Of a stretch of DNA of 64,000 nt, positions 42,037-53,812 are shown piece after piece (the first letter of the stretch is position 1; each line of letters starts with the position of its first letter). The position numbers and the translations under genes were made by a program. The stretch is from contig JAJVDF010000504.1 in the NCBI GenBank assembly GCA_022410635.1, forward strand, positions 383,740 through 447,739, in the 5' to 3' direction. The notes beneath the pieces were generated by a model that saw only the letters and a program-made list of their open reading frames with translations, did no database searches and was not told the DNA's origin. The stretch comes from Tretioscincus oriximinensis. Lineage: Eukaryota; Chordata; Lepidosauria; Squamata; Gymnophthalmidae.

Positions 42037-43998
42037 CATATTTTGCTTCTTTCATCTCCGAGTATTNGTCAGTGATTGGCCACTCGTATGCCTGGCTTTC
42101 TGTGGACTGGCTGGTTACGTGCTGGCGGTATATGTTCCCTTTGTGTAATCAGTTCTGTTTCCCTCCTATTAAACAATTAAAAGAGAGGGTTACTGTCTCT
42201 GTTATGTTTCCTTTTTTATTGAGTCCTTTAACATTATTGCTCATACAATAAAATATTACATTTGTTTCTTATTTACTTAAAGGCAAAGAACATTTTTTTC
42301 TCCCTTCCCCCCCTTCTCTCCTCTCCCCCCCCCTTTTTTTTGCAGGTAATGGCTTGTCCATATCATTTGAAGTATAAACCGACAAGGTAAGTTACATATT
42401 TACATATTTACATAGTACAAATCTGTTTCAATTTGATTTTTTTTTATTTTGTTGCATTATGTTTATCATCAGATAATTTTTGACCACCTCACATTTCTGT
42501 TTAATCATTCTAAAATTTTGAATATTGTTGTTATTGTTTATTCTTGCTGTTCTAATCTCAATCACAATTTTGTCTAATATATCATCACTTCGACCATTTG
42601 GTTTTATCTTTCCAACCCTCAAGTATTACTATCTGTGCGCAAGATATTAGGTCTTCTATAATATTTCTTAAAATTAATGGATCTATGCTTTCCAGATCAC
42701 CTAAAATTACAGACATTTTATTTGTTATGGTTATTGACATTCCCAGCATCCTATCAATTTCCTTTTTGATTATCTTCCAGTATTCTTTCCTTTATAATAA
42801 AGAGATAACTCATTTCTAGGTCTGACGTTGGGATAAAGTGATTTTTGAGATTTTATCCTTAAATTTGCCAAAAGAATATCTCATTAAGCATGCGTGTTAT
42901 GATGTCCACAGATTACAGATCCTTCATCTTTGAAGCCCATTGGTACATAGATATCTACTCTCTGTCCACCATCAATGAGGATGCTCAGGGAGCTAAAATA
43001 CTGACTTCATCTCATCTGGAGATTTCAAGACAGAAGGATTTGAATGCACATACTGTTCTCTTAACAGTTTTCTGAAAGCAAGTGAAGATTATAGACAGAA
43101 TATTCAATTCCACCTTTAGCTGCTTCACATATGGTCTTTTGTTCTTGTTATTACAGATTTTTCCCCTCCTGTGTGTGTTGTAAAAACATTGCATGGGTTC
43201 TTCTTTTGAAATCTACACAAAGCAAGTGTAGAATGTATCTGGAGTGAATGCAAGTGAAAGCTAAAGAACACAGAGTAAGTTGATCCACTTTTTCCTTCCC
43301 AGGATGCAAAGCCTTTGGCTGCACAGGCTCTGCAATCTGTTTTAGACAATTCATTGTTTCCTTGGCAACAGTACTCCCTAAAATTGAGTATTTGGTAGAC
43401 TAGATAAATCTGTCCTATGTGTGCTGCAATGCTGCTAAATACGTATTAACAGCATGGCGAAGTGGAAATTTGAAATGCTGCCTCTGGAAGCAGCTTCGGA
43501 AGCTGTCCTTGAAGACAATGATAAACTTTCCAACTGCTTATGAAGGTAGAGCTGTCCTCAGAGGCAGTACTGATGTGAACTGGATGCAATATGTGCTTTA
43601 CTGACCATATATAACCACATATAACAGTGGTTTGGCATTTGCATGCTACCACCTGCTGTTCTACATCTAATGCGGATCAAGCCCCTTAATGCATGAAGCT
43701 AATCCACAACGGAAGTGTTCTCAAGTTGGTACATACAAAAAGGAGCCAACCATCAGCTGTGTAGCCAAGTAGAAATGAGAAGGCCTTAGAATCTGTTGCT
43801 TCAGGATTGCAACTTAGTGGCAAGGTAATCCCTTGAATCTCTTTCTTGGGGATTCCAGGTTGAATGACAAAGGTGTGTTTTTTAGTCACATTTCCTTCCT
43901 CTTCCACCACTTTCCCATGGGCTACCTTCGTCTAAANTAATCATTTTCTTCTATTATGTATTTTTCTGTTATAAGTTAGGAAGGGTGTTCACAAGCTG
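42037..43998. other. Unassigned, mostly AT-rich spacer
   Basis: 42207-42830 is AT-rich and may be the antisense 3' region of a LINE, but I cannot name it. It includes a C-rich run at about 42301-42335. 42840-43990 shows nothing recognisable. Confidence 0.4.
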
Positions 43999-44846
43999 TA
44001 TATACTTGAGTGTAAGTCAACCCAAATATAAACCAAGGGACCTAATTTCTCCACAAAAAATGGGAAATCTTATAAGCCTAGAGTGGGAAATGGAGCAGGG
44101 AGGATGAAGGAAGGAAAGGAACCCAATGCCTCCCCTGTGCCCATCCGAGGTGCCTGATGCCCCCTGGGGCCCGCAGCCACCCGTGGGGCATGCGGTCCTC
44201 AGGGCCACATGCTGGAAGCTCCTGGGGGGCCCTTGGCATCCATTTCTTGGGCCCCAAGCCCCGATGATCAAGCACACATACTCTGGTACCACATCACCCT
44301 CGCCTTGTTGGATATTTATTTATTTATTTGTACTTGTATCCCGCCCTATACCCAAAGGTCTCAGGATGGCTCACATAGAACTGTGATTGGCCCAAGGACA
44401 CCCAGCTGGCTTTCATGGAGGAGTGGGAAATCGAACCAGGAGACTGTCCAACACTCTAACCACTACACCAAACTGGCTCTAGATATGAGAAGGTGACCTC
44501 TGCTGCCATTGCTGGTGCCGCTGCCACACTCTTGTCTGGTGCCTTTGCACTGGGGTTGCAACTGAAACCCACCTCAGGCTTTGGTCCAGAGGGAGGCAGC
44601 AAAGGCAGCAGCAGCTGCCCAAATTATAACTGCAAAGGCTTTAGGAGGGAAGACACTGGAGCATGCTGGGAAGTGTAGTCCCACCTGTGTCTGGGGGAAA
44701 ATGCAAGGATAGAGGAGGCTGAAGCGGCTCCGGGGCAGTGGACAAGATTGGAGAACAACTGCACTGTACCCGAGCATAAGCTGAGGGGGGCTTTTTTCAG
44801 CATTAAAAATGTGCTGAAAAACTAGGCTTATACTCGAGCATATACA
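43999..44846 (+). mobile_element. Element B DNA transposon, with inserted SINE1
   Basis: Left end TATATACTTGAGTGTAAGTC, right end CTTATACTCGAGCATATAC, imperfect terminal inverted repeats. Internal markers CATTTCTTGGGCCCCAAGCC, CTGCTGCCATTGCTGGTGCC and CATGCTGGGAAGTGTAGTCC are shared with 4.6-5.8 and 51.5-52.0 kb. No transposase frame. Confidence 0.85.
44313..44482 (-). mobile_element. SINE1, antisense, internally deleted
   Basis: TTTATTTATTTGTACTTGTA, CCCGCCCTATACCCAAAGGT, then directly GAACTGTGATTGGCCCAAGG, ATCGAACCAGGAGACTG and CACTACACCAAACTGGCTCT. The middle (AGCTTTTGTTGCTTTCTC module) is missing. Confidence 0.92.
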
Positions 44847-45208
44847 TTAATTGAAACGGTGACTACACATGGCTCAAGTCAAGTTAAATCACAAGTGCCA
44901 AACAAGTTTGCTACATCCAGAGAACCTCTATATGGGATAACCCAGAGCATCACATGTGGAGTTAAGCCAGCGTAGCTGATTCTCTTCGGTAAATATCTGC
45001 TAGTGCCTCCAGATGTCATAAGATATCATAAACAAGCTATCCTGGGAGGGAGAATTGAGTGTCCTTTGTCTTCAGTCAGTGCGATCAGTCTGGTCTTGTG
45101 GTCAGAGTGTCAGGTGCTCCCCTGATAGNTTCACAAGGTGTCTGTTATGAAAAGAAGAAGCTGCTTTGATCTCTCTGGGCTGAGAAAACAGAGGTATAAA
45201 CTCTTTCA
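44847..45208. other. Unassigned spacer with SINE1 head remnant
   Basis: At about 45087-45165, CAGTCTGGTCTTGTGGTCAG and CACAAGGTGTCTGTTATG are a collapsed SINE1 of the same GTCTTGTGG variant seen at 3.0 kb. Confidence 0.5.
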
Positions 45209-45389
45209 GGCCCTGTCCCCACTGAGCCTTATTCTGGTTTATATCTTGGTACACAGCTTGGTCATCCACATGCCAGTGTGGGCTATGAAAGGCCGCATNC
45301 GGGGCCTGCCATAGCCTACACTAGCATGTAAATGACAGGCTGCTATTCTGAGATATAGGCAAGTCTAAGGCTCTGTAGGGACAGGACCT
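45209..45389. mobile_element. Element C hairpin MITE
   Basis: GGCCCTGTCCCCACTGAGCC and TTATTCTGG at the left mirror CTGTAGGGACAGGACC at the right; the centre GGCCGCAT/CGGGGCC is the turn of the hairpin. Copies at 49.1 and 52.5 kb. Confidence 0.85.
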
Positions 45390-45686
45390 CATTGAGGTTT
45401 CAAAAGTTCATGCATGGTTATCTAGAAAAACACTATTTTTTTTGATGGAATCCTACTTTGACCATTTTAGCCCACTATTGTGACAATAGGTTTAGGGTGG
45501 GACTTTAATTAGTCAATGTACCATTTATGTACATTAGTAATCCAGTTTTAGAAGCTTAGTAGTTGGGATCTGTGCATTTAGTAAGCAGCAAAAGAAGACG
45601 AAAAAGTAGATAAACCGTAAGAAGCTCTGTAGTCCGCATCCTCTGCATGGGACTAGTGATAATCCAGATTTGATCTCTAACCCATT
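45390..45686. other. Unassigned spacer
   Basis: No gene or family recognised. Confidence 0.4.
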
Positions 45687-45835
45687 ATTATTTATTTATT
45701 TTATTTATTTATACTGATATCCTGCCCGATACCTGAAGGTCTCAGGGCAGCCAACCAATAAAAACAGTACAAAATTTACATATTGATACATTAACAACCA
45801 ATACCTGGTGGAGGGTAAAAACGAGTATTTCTTCA
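45687..45835 (-). mobile_element. L2 LINE 3' tail, antisense
   Basis: TTATTTATTTTATTTATTTA, ATATCCTGCCCGATACCTGA, AGGTCTCAGGGCAGCCAACC, then an A-rich part. Confidence 0.82.
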
Positions 45836-46159
45836 ACCATGTGTTGTGGCCCATCAGTGCCACGTTTTCTAAAGTCCTAGTGGTACATAGTATATCCCTT
45901 GCTGATAAAAAAATAACTCACACACACCCTTCTAAACTTTATGAGGATTTAAAAAGTCCCTGAACATGTCTACTTGGGAGTAAGTTCCCCTCCTGTTACC
46001 TGGGATCCAACAAGGGTGGCTCCAAGCTAAGTCAGGGTGGGCACCTTGGAACCCTCCTTAACAAGCCATATTTGGGGCTTTGCCATGGAAATCCCTGGGC
46101 CACNTCTGGTATACTGGAGCGGGAAAGGCCCTCCATTTCCATCCCCTCGTCCACTGAGG
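45836..46159. other. Unassigned spacer
   Basis: No gene or family recognised. Confidence 0.4.
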
Positions 46160-46492
46160 AGGAGAATATCAGCCTGTGGAATTTACTTCCTAAAGTGGTA
46201 GTGGTAGCTAACAGCTTGGATAGCTTCAAGATAGGACTAGACAGGTTTATGAGCACCAAGGGTATAGATGGGTACTAGGATGGACGTCTGGATGTTGCCT
46301 CCGGGATGGAGCAACAGGCAGGACTCCTGAATTCCCACTTGCAGGGAGTCATTAACAGGGGCGTATTTTGCTTTCCTGTTCAGGCTGCCCAGTGCACCAG
46401 ATGGGCCTCTACGTGAGACAAAGCTGGACTAGGTGGGCTTTGGCCCGATCCAGGATGGCTCTTCTGATGTTCTTATGTTCTTAACTAGATGT
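46160..46492 (+). mobile_element. L3 LINE, 3' end
   Basis: CAGCCTGTGGAATTTACTTC, TAGCTAACAGCTTGGATAGC, AAGGGTATAGATGGGTACTA, CCTCCGGGATGGAGCAACAG and GGCTCTTCTGATGTTCTTAT. Uninterrupted across the site where hAT-g sits at 12.46 kb. Confidence 0.93.
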
Positions 46493-47139
46493 GCCACAAA
46501 CAACTGACATTTGACTCACAGATTTAAGGTGTCTTGGAACAAACAGAGAGAATTGTTAACTAGAGATTGACTAACTTCCTATTCGAATAGTACACATATA
46601 CTTTTAACCTTGAACTTGGCTGTTGGTTTTTTATCTGTTTTAATATCGTATTTTATATTGTATTTTTTTAATATTGTCTTTTTGCCTGTATTCTGTATGC
46701 TCCTTAAGTGCATGGTTAATAATAGCAACTACACCAACCAATTCTGTATCCATACCAATTCCATTTTTTAAATTAAATAAATGTTATGTTTATTAAGTTT
46801 TNGACATGATATATGAACCAAATATAAAAAACAATAACAGTAAAAATATAAGACAGTACAGTAAACAGTAAACAATAAACAACAGACAATAACAGAGAGA
46901 GAAAAGTAATAATTAAATAAAATAAAACATGAAACATACACTATATATCCAAGTGGGGATATACATATATATCCACACTTGGATATATAGATAGTCATGG
47001 GTTAGTAATACATCANATGTATTTATAACATATTTCTTTGTGTAAACAACATTAAAACTGATTGGACCCCGAAAGTACTATTAGATGTAAATAAAGCAAA
47101 AGCAATAAACTTTGACCATCTCTCAGTCCATGGAGTCTT
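46493..47139. other. Unassigned AT-rich spacer
   Basis: 46780-46990 is A-rich, with AACAATAAACAACAGACAAT runs and an inverted pair of ATATATCCAAGTG. It may be the antisense tail of an unknown retroelement. Confidence 0.4.
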
Positions 47140-47262
47140 AGGCTACGTTCATACGATGAGCTAAAAACTGGAATAAAATTATATTCCAGAATATAGCAAA
47201 GTCGTATCCATGCACACCAATGATGTCCTGTTCACACGTATCCTTGAATTCTCATGACGCAC
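47140..47262. mobile_element. Element D-like fragment
   Basis: TTAGGCTACGTTCATACGAT resembles the start of 36.52 kb; the rest has diverged or differs. Confidence 0.45.
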
Positions 47263-47398
47263 AGCCAACTCTGCCGCATTGCTTTGGCTGTGCCCCCCTC
47301 CAAGCCAGGCCAACAGAGCCAGTCGGAGGGCTGACTGGAAGGAGGGCACAGCCAAAGCAAGGCGGCAGAGCCGGCTGTGTGTTACGAGAAGCCTTTTC
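47263..47398. other. GC-rich spacer with inverted repeat
   Basis: CTTTGGCTGTGCCCCCCTCC (47283) and GGAGGGCACAGCCAAAG (47340) are an inverted pair around CCAGTCGGAGGGCTGACTGG. Confidence 0.55.
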
Positions 47399-47712
47399 AG
47401 GCACGGATAGCTCAGTCGCTAAGGAATCCGTCTCTCACCTGGGCGATGGGCGAAGCCCTGTGTGGGAGGTGGGGATGGCTGAGCACCTTCCACTGTCCTG
47501 TAGCTCCAGCCAACCCAGCTATTCCAAAGCATGAATTGCAAGAAATAGCAACTGNCTGCAAGTAGATACATGGGAACCACCAGAGCCTGGTGGGGAAGAT
47601 AGAATGTGAGCCTTCGGGCAAAATATATCCTTGTAAGCCACTTTGAGTCCCTTTNNAAGGTGAGAAAAGCAGGATATAAGAACCCAGTTCTTCTTCTTCT
47701 TCTTCTTTTCTT
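47399..47712 (+). mobile_element. SINE2, full length
   Basis: GGCACGGATAGCTCAGTCGC and TAAGGAATCCGTC (A-box-like), CGAAGCCCTGTGTGG (B-box region), AGCCAACCCAGCTATTCCAA, GTAGATACATGGGAACCACC, CCACTTTGAGTCCCTTT and a short CTT tail (47690-47708). Best reference copy for the family. Confidence 0.93.
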
Positions 47713-48056
47713 GTCCAGCCAGCCCTCCGTCTNCTGTTGGAGGGCTCCTGCATGGAGATCGGGTCTGATAAAAAAGAAATCCCTCAGCAAAAACTGGGAG
47801 GCATCCCAAAACTGGGTTTCCACCCCACCCCAAAAGGTAGGCTGACCAGGTGACCCTTTGGGGGAAGGTGTTGAAAATCAGGTTTTACGGTTCCTCCCAG
47901 TTTTTTCTGAGGATTTTTTTTTTCCCCAAAAAATTGTTTTTCGAAAAAAAATGTTTTTTATTTCTTTTTTCCCCTTAGAAAAAAACAGGAGGCACCCCAA
48001 AAACAGGTTTTNAACACACCCACCCCCCAAAAGGGGTCATTCTGCTCAGCCTATCT
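47713..48056. mobile_element. Element A: right half plus a full hairpin copy
   Basis: 47713-47770 resembles 36790-36850 (CCAGCCAGCCCTCCGTCT, GGAGATCGGGTCTGA). 47783-47840 is a right half of element A (CCTCAGCAAAAACTGGGAGG). 47836-48056 is a full hairpin from GTAGGCTGACCAGGTGACCC to CATTCTGCTCAGCCTA. Same half-plus-full arrangement as at 3.2-3.5 kb. Confidence 0.8.
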
Positions 48057-48729
48057 TTGGGTGATAACCAGTTTGCAAAAAGAAGCAATGGATGTTGATA
48101 CTAAGATATGGCTGGAAGCCCTTATNTAAGGGTTTTGTTAAAGAAGTGGATAGTGTAAAGGAAGTCCGTCATTAAACTCCCACTGAAAAAAGGCTTTGAT
48201 ATAGGAAAATGCATTTGGTAAGGTTTTTCTTTCAGTTCCTTACAGCATCAGGCATAACAGTTTCAGTACTGGTTTCACAGTAATGTATCTTTTGAAGTAT
48301 GCAGCCGGTGGTATTTATTGTGGGTTATTTTCCCCATACATGAAGATGCATTTCAGACTCTTAAAGGGCTTTGTTAAATGCATTCCTTGGAAATCTGATA
48401 ATATGATTCTTCCAACTTTTAGTTCATCAGTAGGGACAGCAAACTAGTTCTTGATTTTTCCCCATTTTTCCAAGGCCTTTGATTGTTTTTACCATTTGAA
48501 CTACTGAATTTCCACACCAGCTTGTGCATGTTAAAAATACATGGCAAAGTTCAACATCATTTCCATCAAGCACAATATATAGCAATTTTGCAAATTGCTT
48601 TTCTTTCTACTGTACATTTCTTTACTTTATCCTGACAGATTTTGTAGTTTATTATTTTGGAGGGACTCAGCCCTTTGAAAGAGGATTCAAAAAGTTCTAT
48701 GAAAGCTTAAACAGTGGGTCGAAAGTAAC
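48057..48729. other. Unassigned spacer
   Basis: No gene or family recognised. Confidence 0.4.
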
Positions 48730-49018
48730 AGAATGACACTTCACCTGGAGGAATGCCAAGTCCTACATCTGGGCAGGAAAAGTGAAAATTCCATACAATA
48801 GCATGCATAGAATGGGAGGAATCTGGATGAGTTACATGTGAAAAAGACCTGGGTGCATTGGTAGGTCACAGACTAAGCATGAGCCAAAGTATGAACAGCC
48901 TTCGCAAAAAAGGTAAACACAATCCTGGGGTACATTAAGAGAAACATAGACTCTAGATTAGTGTTGTAATTATTCCTCTCTGTATTACTTTGGTCAGACC
49001 AGTTCTAGGCACTCCAAT
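48730..49018 (+). mobile_element. CR1 LINE fragment, sense, 3' end missing
   Basis: GAGGAATGCCAAGTCCTACA, AATGGGAGGAATCTGGATG, GACCTGGGTGCATTGGTAGG, CACAATCCTGGGGTACATTA and AATTATTCCTCTCTGTATTA. It stops at AGGCACTCCAATTTTATTTA, where an L2 tail begins. Confidence 0.88.
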
Positions 49019-49112
49019 TTTATTTATTTATTTGCAGTTCTATACCGTCTTATACCCAGAAATCTCGGGGTGGTTTGCAATAAAAAGACAACATTATTAA
49101 AACCAAATTCAT
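49019..49112 (-). mobile_element. L2 LINE 3' tail, antisense
   Basis: TTTATTTATTTGCAGTTCTA, TACCGTCTTATACCCAGAAA, TCTCGGGGTGGTTTGCAATA. Abuts CR1 on both sides. Confidence 0.78.
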
Positions 49113-49400
49113 AGAATCATGGAAGCCATGTTTCCACTGAGTCTTATGCTGGGTTATATCACAGTACAGAGCTTGGTCATCTACATGCCAGTGTAGGCTA
49201 TAGCAGGCCCCATTCGGGGCCTGCCATAGCCTACACTAGCATGTAGATGGCAGGTTCCTATTCTGAGATATAGTCAAGAAGGCGGCTCAGTGGGGACAAG
49301 CCCAGAATTAAAGAGTTGGAAAGGACCTCCAGAGTCATGGGGTCCAAACTCCTGCTCAATGCAGGATTCACTAAACCATCCCAGACAGATTGGTTGTGGG
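49110..49400 (-). mobile_element. CR1 LINE 3' end, antisense, split by element C
   Basis: TTCATAGAATCATGG at the left, then element C, then TAAAGAGTTGGAAAGGACCT, GGGGTCCAAACTCCTGCTC and CACTAAACCATCCCAGACAG. Confidence 0.88.
49124..49302. mobile_element. Element C hairpin MITE inside CR1
   Basis: CTACATGCCAGTGTAGGCTA then GCAGGCCCC and, after the turn ATTC, GGGGCCTGC and TAGCCTACACTAGCATGTAG: an almost continuous hairpin. Outer ends GCCATGTTTCCACTGAGTC and CTCAGTGGGGACAAG. Confidence 0.88.
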
Positions 49401-51121
49401 CAGGGTGAATATTTGCCCTCACTTCAGTTGAAAATCCTATCTCTGGTATCGCCTTATAAAGCTTAATTTAGTTATACGTTCAGCATGCTGAGGCAGAACA
49501 AAGAAGCTGACTCATGCAGCTGTGAGAGCACATTACATATACAGAGAAAAATCCCTTGATGTCCAATTGGAAGAGCCTTCCTTTAGATAGGAACCCTGTA
49601 TAGCAAAACAAAAGGCTAGGTTAGAATCGGTCTTCCTGCTGGGTTAGTTTCTCATCATTTCCATTTGAAAAAAAGGACTCTTAATTGTGGGTTCCCTCCC
49701 CTCTTGGCTGTTTGTAGCCTTCCAATTCAACACATTTCCTTCTGCATAAGTGAAACTGGCCATAAAGAAAGGAAAGCTGATCAAAGCCGATCAAAAATTA
49801 CCCAACCTGCTAACGTTTTTCTCTTGCATATGTTTGCAGCACCTGAATTACAAGGGTTGTGCTAGCAAANCAATATATCTGAATGGCATATTTGTGCTTG
49901 GCTTGTTGGACAGAAGAGCCATCAATCTTTTTCTCCCCCCCAATCCTGTCCTTTCTAGCTCGAAGAGCACATCATCACAAATATGCTGAACAAACATTGC
50001 ATTTCTATGATAGACCACTGTGTTNGTGGGAGGGGAAATCAAGAACCTACAATTATCTGCGCAACAAACAGGGCTTGTCACATGCCAGGCATGCGGAACT
50101 AATGCAAGTGTCCAGCTCCAAAAGGCTGTCAAAGAAAAGCTGGCTCAAAGGGAGAGAAAGAACTGCATTGGCTTCGGTTAGTTTGCAAAGCAGCTCTGGT
50201 TCTAGATGAACATATGAATGGCAAAACGGCATCTAACGGGGGTTTGCTATAATGTGTCTGCAGATGAGAGGCAGCTGAATCATCAGGATACGGACACATG
50301 TAGAATCTGACTCCCATCAAGAACTCACACAGGGGCCATAAACTTAGATCAAGAGGCAAGATCCAGGAGGCCCACGTGGGTCATGGAACCTCCAGAGCAC
50401 CTCTGTGCACAGGTTTTTATTGACATCACAACAGAAGGCGTGTACAAGAATTTAGATGTCAGAAAGTGGGGGTTCAGAAGGTGTGGTTTGGGGCGGACCG
50501 GAGGTGGGCCAAGGTTGTGACACCTGTGTGATGTTTCTCCCTCCTCCCAAGGGGCGCAGCCTGTGTCAGGAAGTATCCAAATATGGGTATGGTTTGGGTG
50601 GCACAAGACTGACCCCTGTAGCTTCCAGGACCTTTGAGCGGTCGTTCACCCCATGGAGAAGGGCAGACAAAGAACTTCCTCTGAGCTTTCCAGGCAAGTC
50701 ACTAATGCCATTAAGTCAGGGCTACAGATACAATGGGTGCCACAAGAGATAGTGGGAGAAGGTAAACTTGCTGAGATGGGTGTTGCTTCAGGGCAGGAAG
50801 AGAGATTAGCTCTCTTGCAACACCCTGTGCTGGGAATTTCCCAAATTGTTTGCAAACAAGAGCCTGGGCTTTTGGGGACCAATTCTTGTATGTTTTATAT
50901 TAAATATATTAAAGACAATTAATATATATCATTAATGGTGAACCCTGAAAGGCATCCTTCCTTTCGTCTCCCCACATCCGTACGAGAGGTTGGAGATAGC
51001 TGAGCATGAGAGCCTCTGTTTGCCTAAGGAGTTCCTCAGACAGGCCAAAAACATGGAATTATCTGATGTGTGGCAATTCCAATTTAGACCCAGGAATCCA
51101 CATGTTTATTACGCTTCACTT
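49401..51121. other. Unassigned spacer, 1.7 kb
   Basis: The longest stretch with few recognisable repeats. Frames of 80-108 codons occur on both strands (for example 49883-50209 and 50456-50752) but overlap each other and show no signature. Confidence 0.4.
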
Positions 51122-51380
51122 CTTTCTTTCTTTATTTGTACTTCTATCCCGTCCTCAACCCAAAGGTCTTAGGGTGGCCAACCATAGGGTGGCACACATA
51201 GCTTTTGTTGCTTTCTCCACAACAGACACCCTGTGGAGTATGTGGGGCTGAGAGAGTTCAAAGAACTGTGACTAGCCCAAGGTCACCCAGCTGGCTTTCA
51301 TGGAGGAGTGGGGAATCGAACCAGGAGACTACCAGGTATGGTTCCAACACTCTAACCACTACACCAAACTGGCTCTCTAC
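51122..51380 (-). mobile_element. SINE1, antisense, full length
   Basis: TTTATTTGTACTTCTATCCC, AAAGGTCTTAGGGTGGCCAA, TTTGTTGCTTTCTCCACAAC, CAAGGTCACCCAGCTGGCTT, GGGAATCGAACCAGGAGACT (B box complement), CACTCTAACCACTACACC (A box complement), AAACTGGCTCTC. Confidence 0.94.
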
Positions 51381-51512
51381 TTACACTAGTATGGTGTGAT
51401 TACCACACCGTTCAGCAACATTCATGCCATTCTAGGATCAGGAAAATGTATTTTCTGCTATGTAAAAATATATATTTTTTTAACTACATTTGATTATTTG
51501 ATTGATTACATT

Positions 51513-51970
51513 AGTATAAATCGACCCGAATATAAGCCGAGGCACCTAATTTTACCACAAAAAACTGGGAAAAATTATTGACTATAATCTTAGGGTGGGA
51601 AACGCAGCAGGAGGGCAGATGAAGGATGGAGAGGAACCCAACACCTTCCCTGTGCCCACCCAAGGTGTCCATCGCCTCCTGGGGCCAGTAGTCTCCTGTG
51701 GGGCCACACAGTCCTCAGGGCCACATGCTGGAGGCTTGTGGGGAACCCTTGGCATCTGCTTCTTGGGCCCCAAGCCCAGGATGATCAGGCACACGTAGAG
51801 GATGCTGGCAGCAGGGAGAATCTGGTACTACATCACCTTCACCTCGCTGNATAGATATGAGATTATGATGACCTCTGCTGCCACTGCCGCTGCCACACTT
51901 TCCTCTGGCGCCTGCACACTGGGGGCGCTACTGAAACCCACCAGAGGGGGGCAGCAAAGGCAGCAGCAGC
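51513..51970 (+). mobile_element. Element B, 3' truncated
   Basis: TATAAATCGACCCGAATATA then AGCCGAGGCACCTAATTTTA, ACAAAAAACTGGGAAAAATT, CCACATGCTGGAGGC, GCTTCTTGGGCCCCAAGCCC, ending in GGCAGCAAAGGCAGCAGCAG at 51970. The right terminal repeat is missing. Confidence 0.85.
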
Positions 51971-52481
51971 CTTTATAATAATAATGTTTCAAAACACATA
52001 ATAGAGAACTGAAATGCATAAATATAAAGTAATTTTAATGGAAGCCTTTTCTATAATACTTTGATTACTATACAATAAAATAAAGGTACCCAACAAATTC
52101 AACTTGTGCTTCATGCCTGCTGCAGAGAGGTTCCATATTAGGCCCCAGTTTAGTCAGCTTCAGTCTCAAGTCTCCTTGTTTAGTGAGATNCATTCGATTT
52201 CTTTTTTTCAGTAGCAAATCATTTACACATTCTAATAGAAATAAAGAGACTTTGCTAAATTTAATAAGACTAATAAGCCATCAAAACATGCATTTATCAT
52301 AACAGGAGCCCTGGAACCATATGAAATGCAAAGAAATCACTGTTAATAACGGATTCTGAGTTACCCCCCTCAAAAATCAAATTGCCCCCCTGTGGGGCCT
52401 GCATCCCACCTTGGGAACCAGCGCTCTGAAGGAAGATAACCCCATTTGGAATGTATGATGGATTGGAATGAATATATGATA
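51971..52481. other. Unassigned AT-rich spacer
   Basis: No gene or family recognised. Confidence 0.4.
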
Positions 52482-52620
52482 GGCCCTGTCCTCACTGAGC
52501 CTTATTCTGGGTTATATCTCGGTACAGAGCTTGGTACTGTACTATAGCTTACACTAGCATGTAGATGGCACATTCCTATTCTGAGATATAGCAAGAAGAA
52601 GGCTCAATGGGGACGGGCCC
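52482..52620. mobile_element. Element C, central deletion
   Basis: AGGCCCTGTCCTCACTGAGC, TTATATCTCGGTACAGAGCT, then GCTTACACTAGCATGTAGAT and GGCTCAATGGGGACGGGCCC. The central turn is deleted. Confidence 0.85.
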
Positions 52621-52753
52621 AAGATGCCCTTCAAAGCCATTTGCCTCTCATCCAGCCCAAGCAACTTGGTATGAGAAAATGGTGAAAGGTAGAAACATTT
52701 TTCTCTTTCTGCACAATACTTGGGCAGCCTGGATAGGAGGAAACTTGACAAGG

Positions 52754-52998
52754 GAAGAGCCAGTTGAGTGTTGGGCTCGTACCTGCTAGTCTCCCGGTTC
52801 GATTCCCCACTCCTCCACGAAAGCCAGCTGGGTGACCTTGGGCCATTCACAGCTCTTTGAGCTCTCTCAGCCCCACATACTCCACAGGGTGTCTGTTGTG
52901 AAGAAAGCAAGAAAAGCTATGTGCACCACCCTATGGTTGGCCGCCCTGAGACCTTTGCGGATAGGGCGGGATACAAGTACAAACAAATAAATAAGTCA
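52754..52998 (+). mobile_element. SINE1, 5' end shortened
   Basis: GAAGAGCCAGTTGAGTGTTG lacks the GGTGTAGTGGTTAG segment, so the A box is deleted. CCCGGTTCGATTCCCCACTC, CTGGGTGACCTTGGGCC, GGCCGCCCTGAGACCTTTG and an AAATAAATAAGT tail are present. Confidence 0.92.
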
Positions 52999-53714
52999 TA
53001 GCATATCCACTCCTGCAATATTTTCTATTCCAAACAGAGGTTTTCCTTGCCTGTTGTTCTCTCTATGGATAAGTCAACTATGCCCTTATTTATTTTTAAT
53101 CGACGCATATTCACGTATGACGTGACTTGTTCTTCTTTCACCCCCTCGACTTCCCAGACTGCTACCCGGCAGAGTGCGCAGGGCCTTCTTTACTTCGCTT
53201 CCGATCGTTGGCGTAGCTGTAGGCTGTGTCAAGGATGAACCTCCTCGTGGGATTCATGAGAGGAAAAGATGCATGTTGAAGGGGAGAGGGAGGAAAGAGC
53301 TCATAAAAATACTTCTTTTTAATGTTTTGGAACATTTTTATGCATTAAGAGAGCCGAGACCCTGCGATTCGGTATCAGATCTTTGCAAGTGAAGCTCCGG
53401 CGTCCTCAGGGCTTTTAAAACACAAGCTGCTCAAATGCCACTTAAGAGACCTCGAGGGACCATTGAAAGCACGGAAAACTGACATGTAGACCCAGCTCTC
53501 TGCCACAACAATTATTTCTTTAATATTTTAANGTGTTTCCAAAAGATTTCAATAACAATGCGATAACAACCCCATTCTTCAGCAAGGAAAGGAAGGGATT
53601 CTCTTCTTGCTCTCTGAATGAGACAAGCTAGAAGCAGAAATAACTGCTCCCAAACAGTAAAGGAAATAGGTGTTAGGGACCTCAGCATCAGATGACCCCC
53701 CCCCCCCCGGTAGT
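52999..53714. other. Unassigned spacer
   Basis: 53100-53260 has CpG-rich patches, but no gene recognised. A C run lies at 53695-53708. Confidence 0.4.
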
Positions 53715-53812
53715 TTAAAATCAGGCTGCAATATCTAGGTTTCTTCAGCCTTAGAAGTCAGTGTTTAGGACATGATCTGATTGAAGTGTATAAAATCATA
53801 CACAGGATGGAT
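53715..53812 (+). mobile_element. L3 LINE segment of an L3-CR1 chimera
   Basis: AAATCAGGCTGCAATATCTA, TTTCTTCAGCCTTAGAAGTC, TGATCTGATTGAAGTGTATA and AAATCATACACAGGATGGAT. It passes directly into CR1 at about 53808-53815. Confidence 0.82.

Noticed and set aside
49883..50752. Frames of 85-108 codons in the repeat-poor 49.4-51.1 kb stretch
   Set aside because: They overlap on opposite strands, have no known motifs and are no longer than expected by chance.
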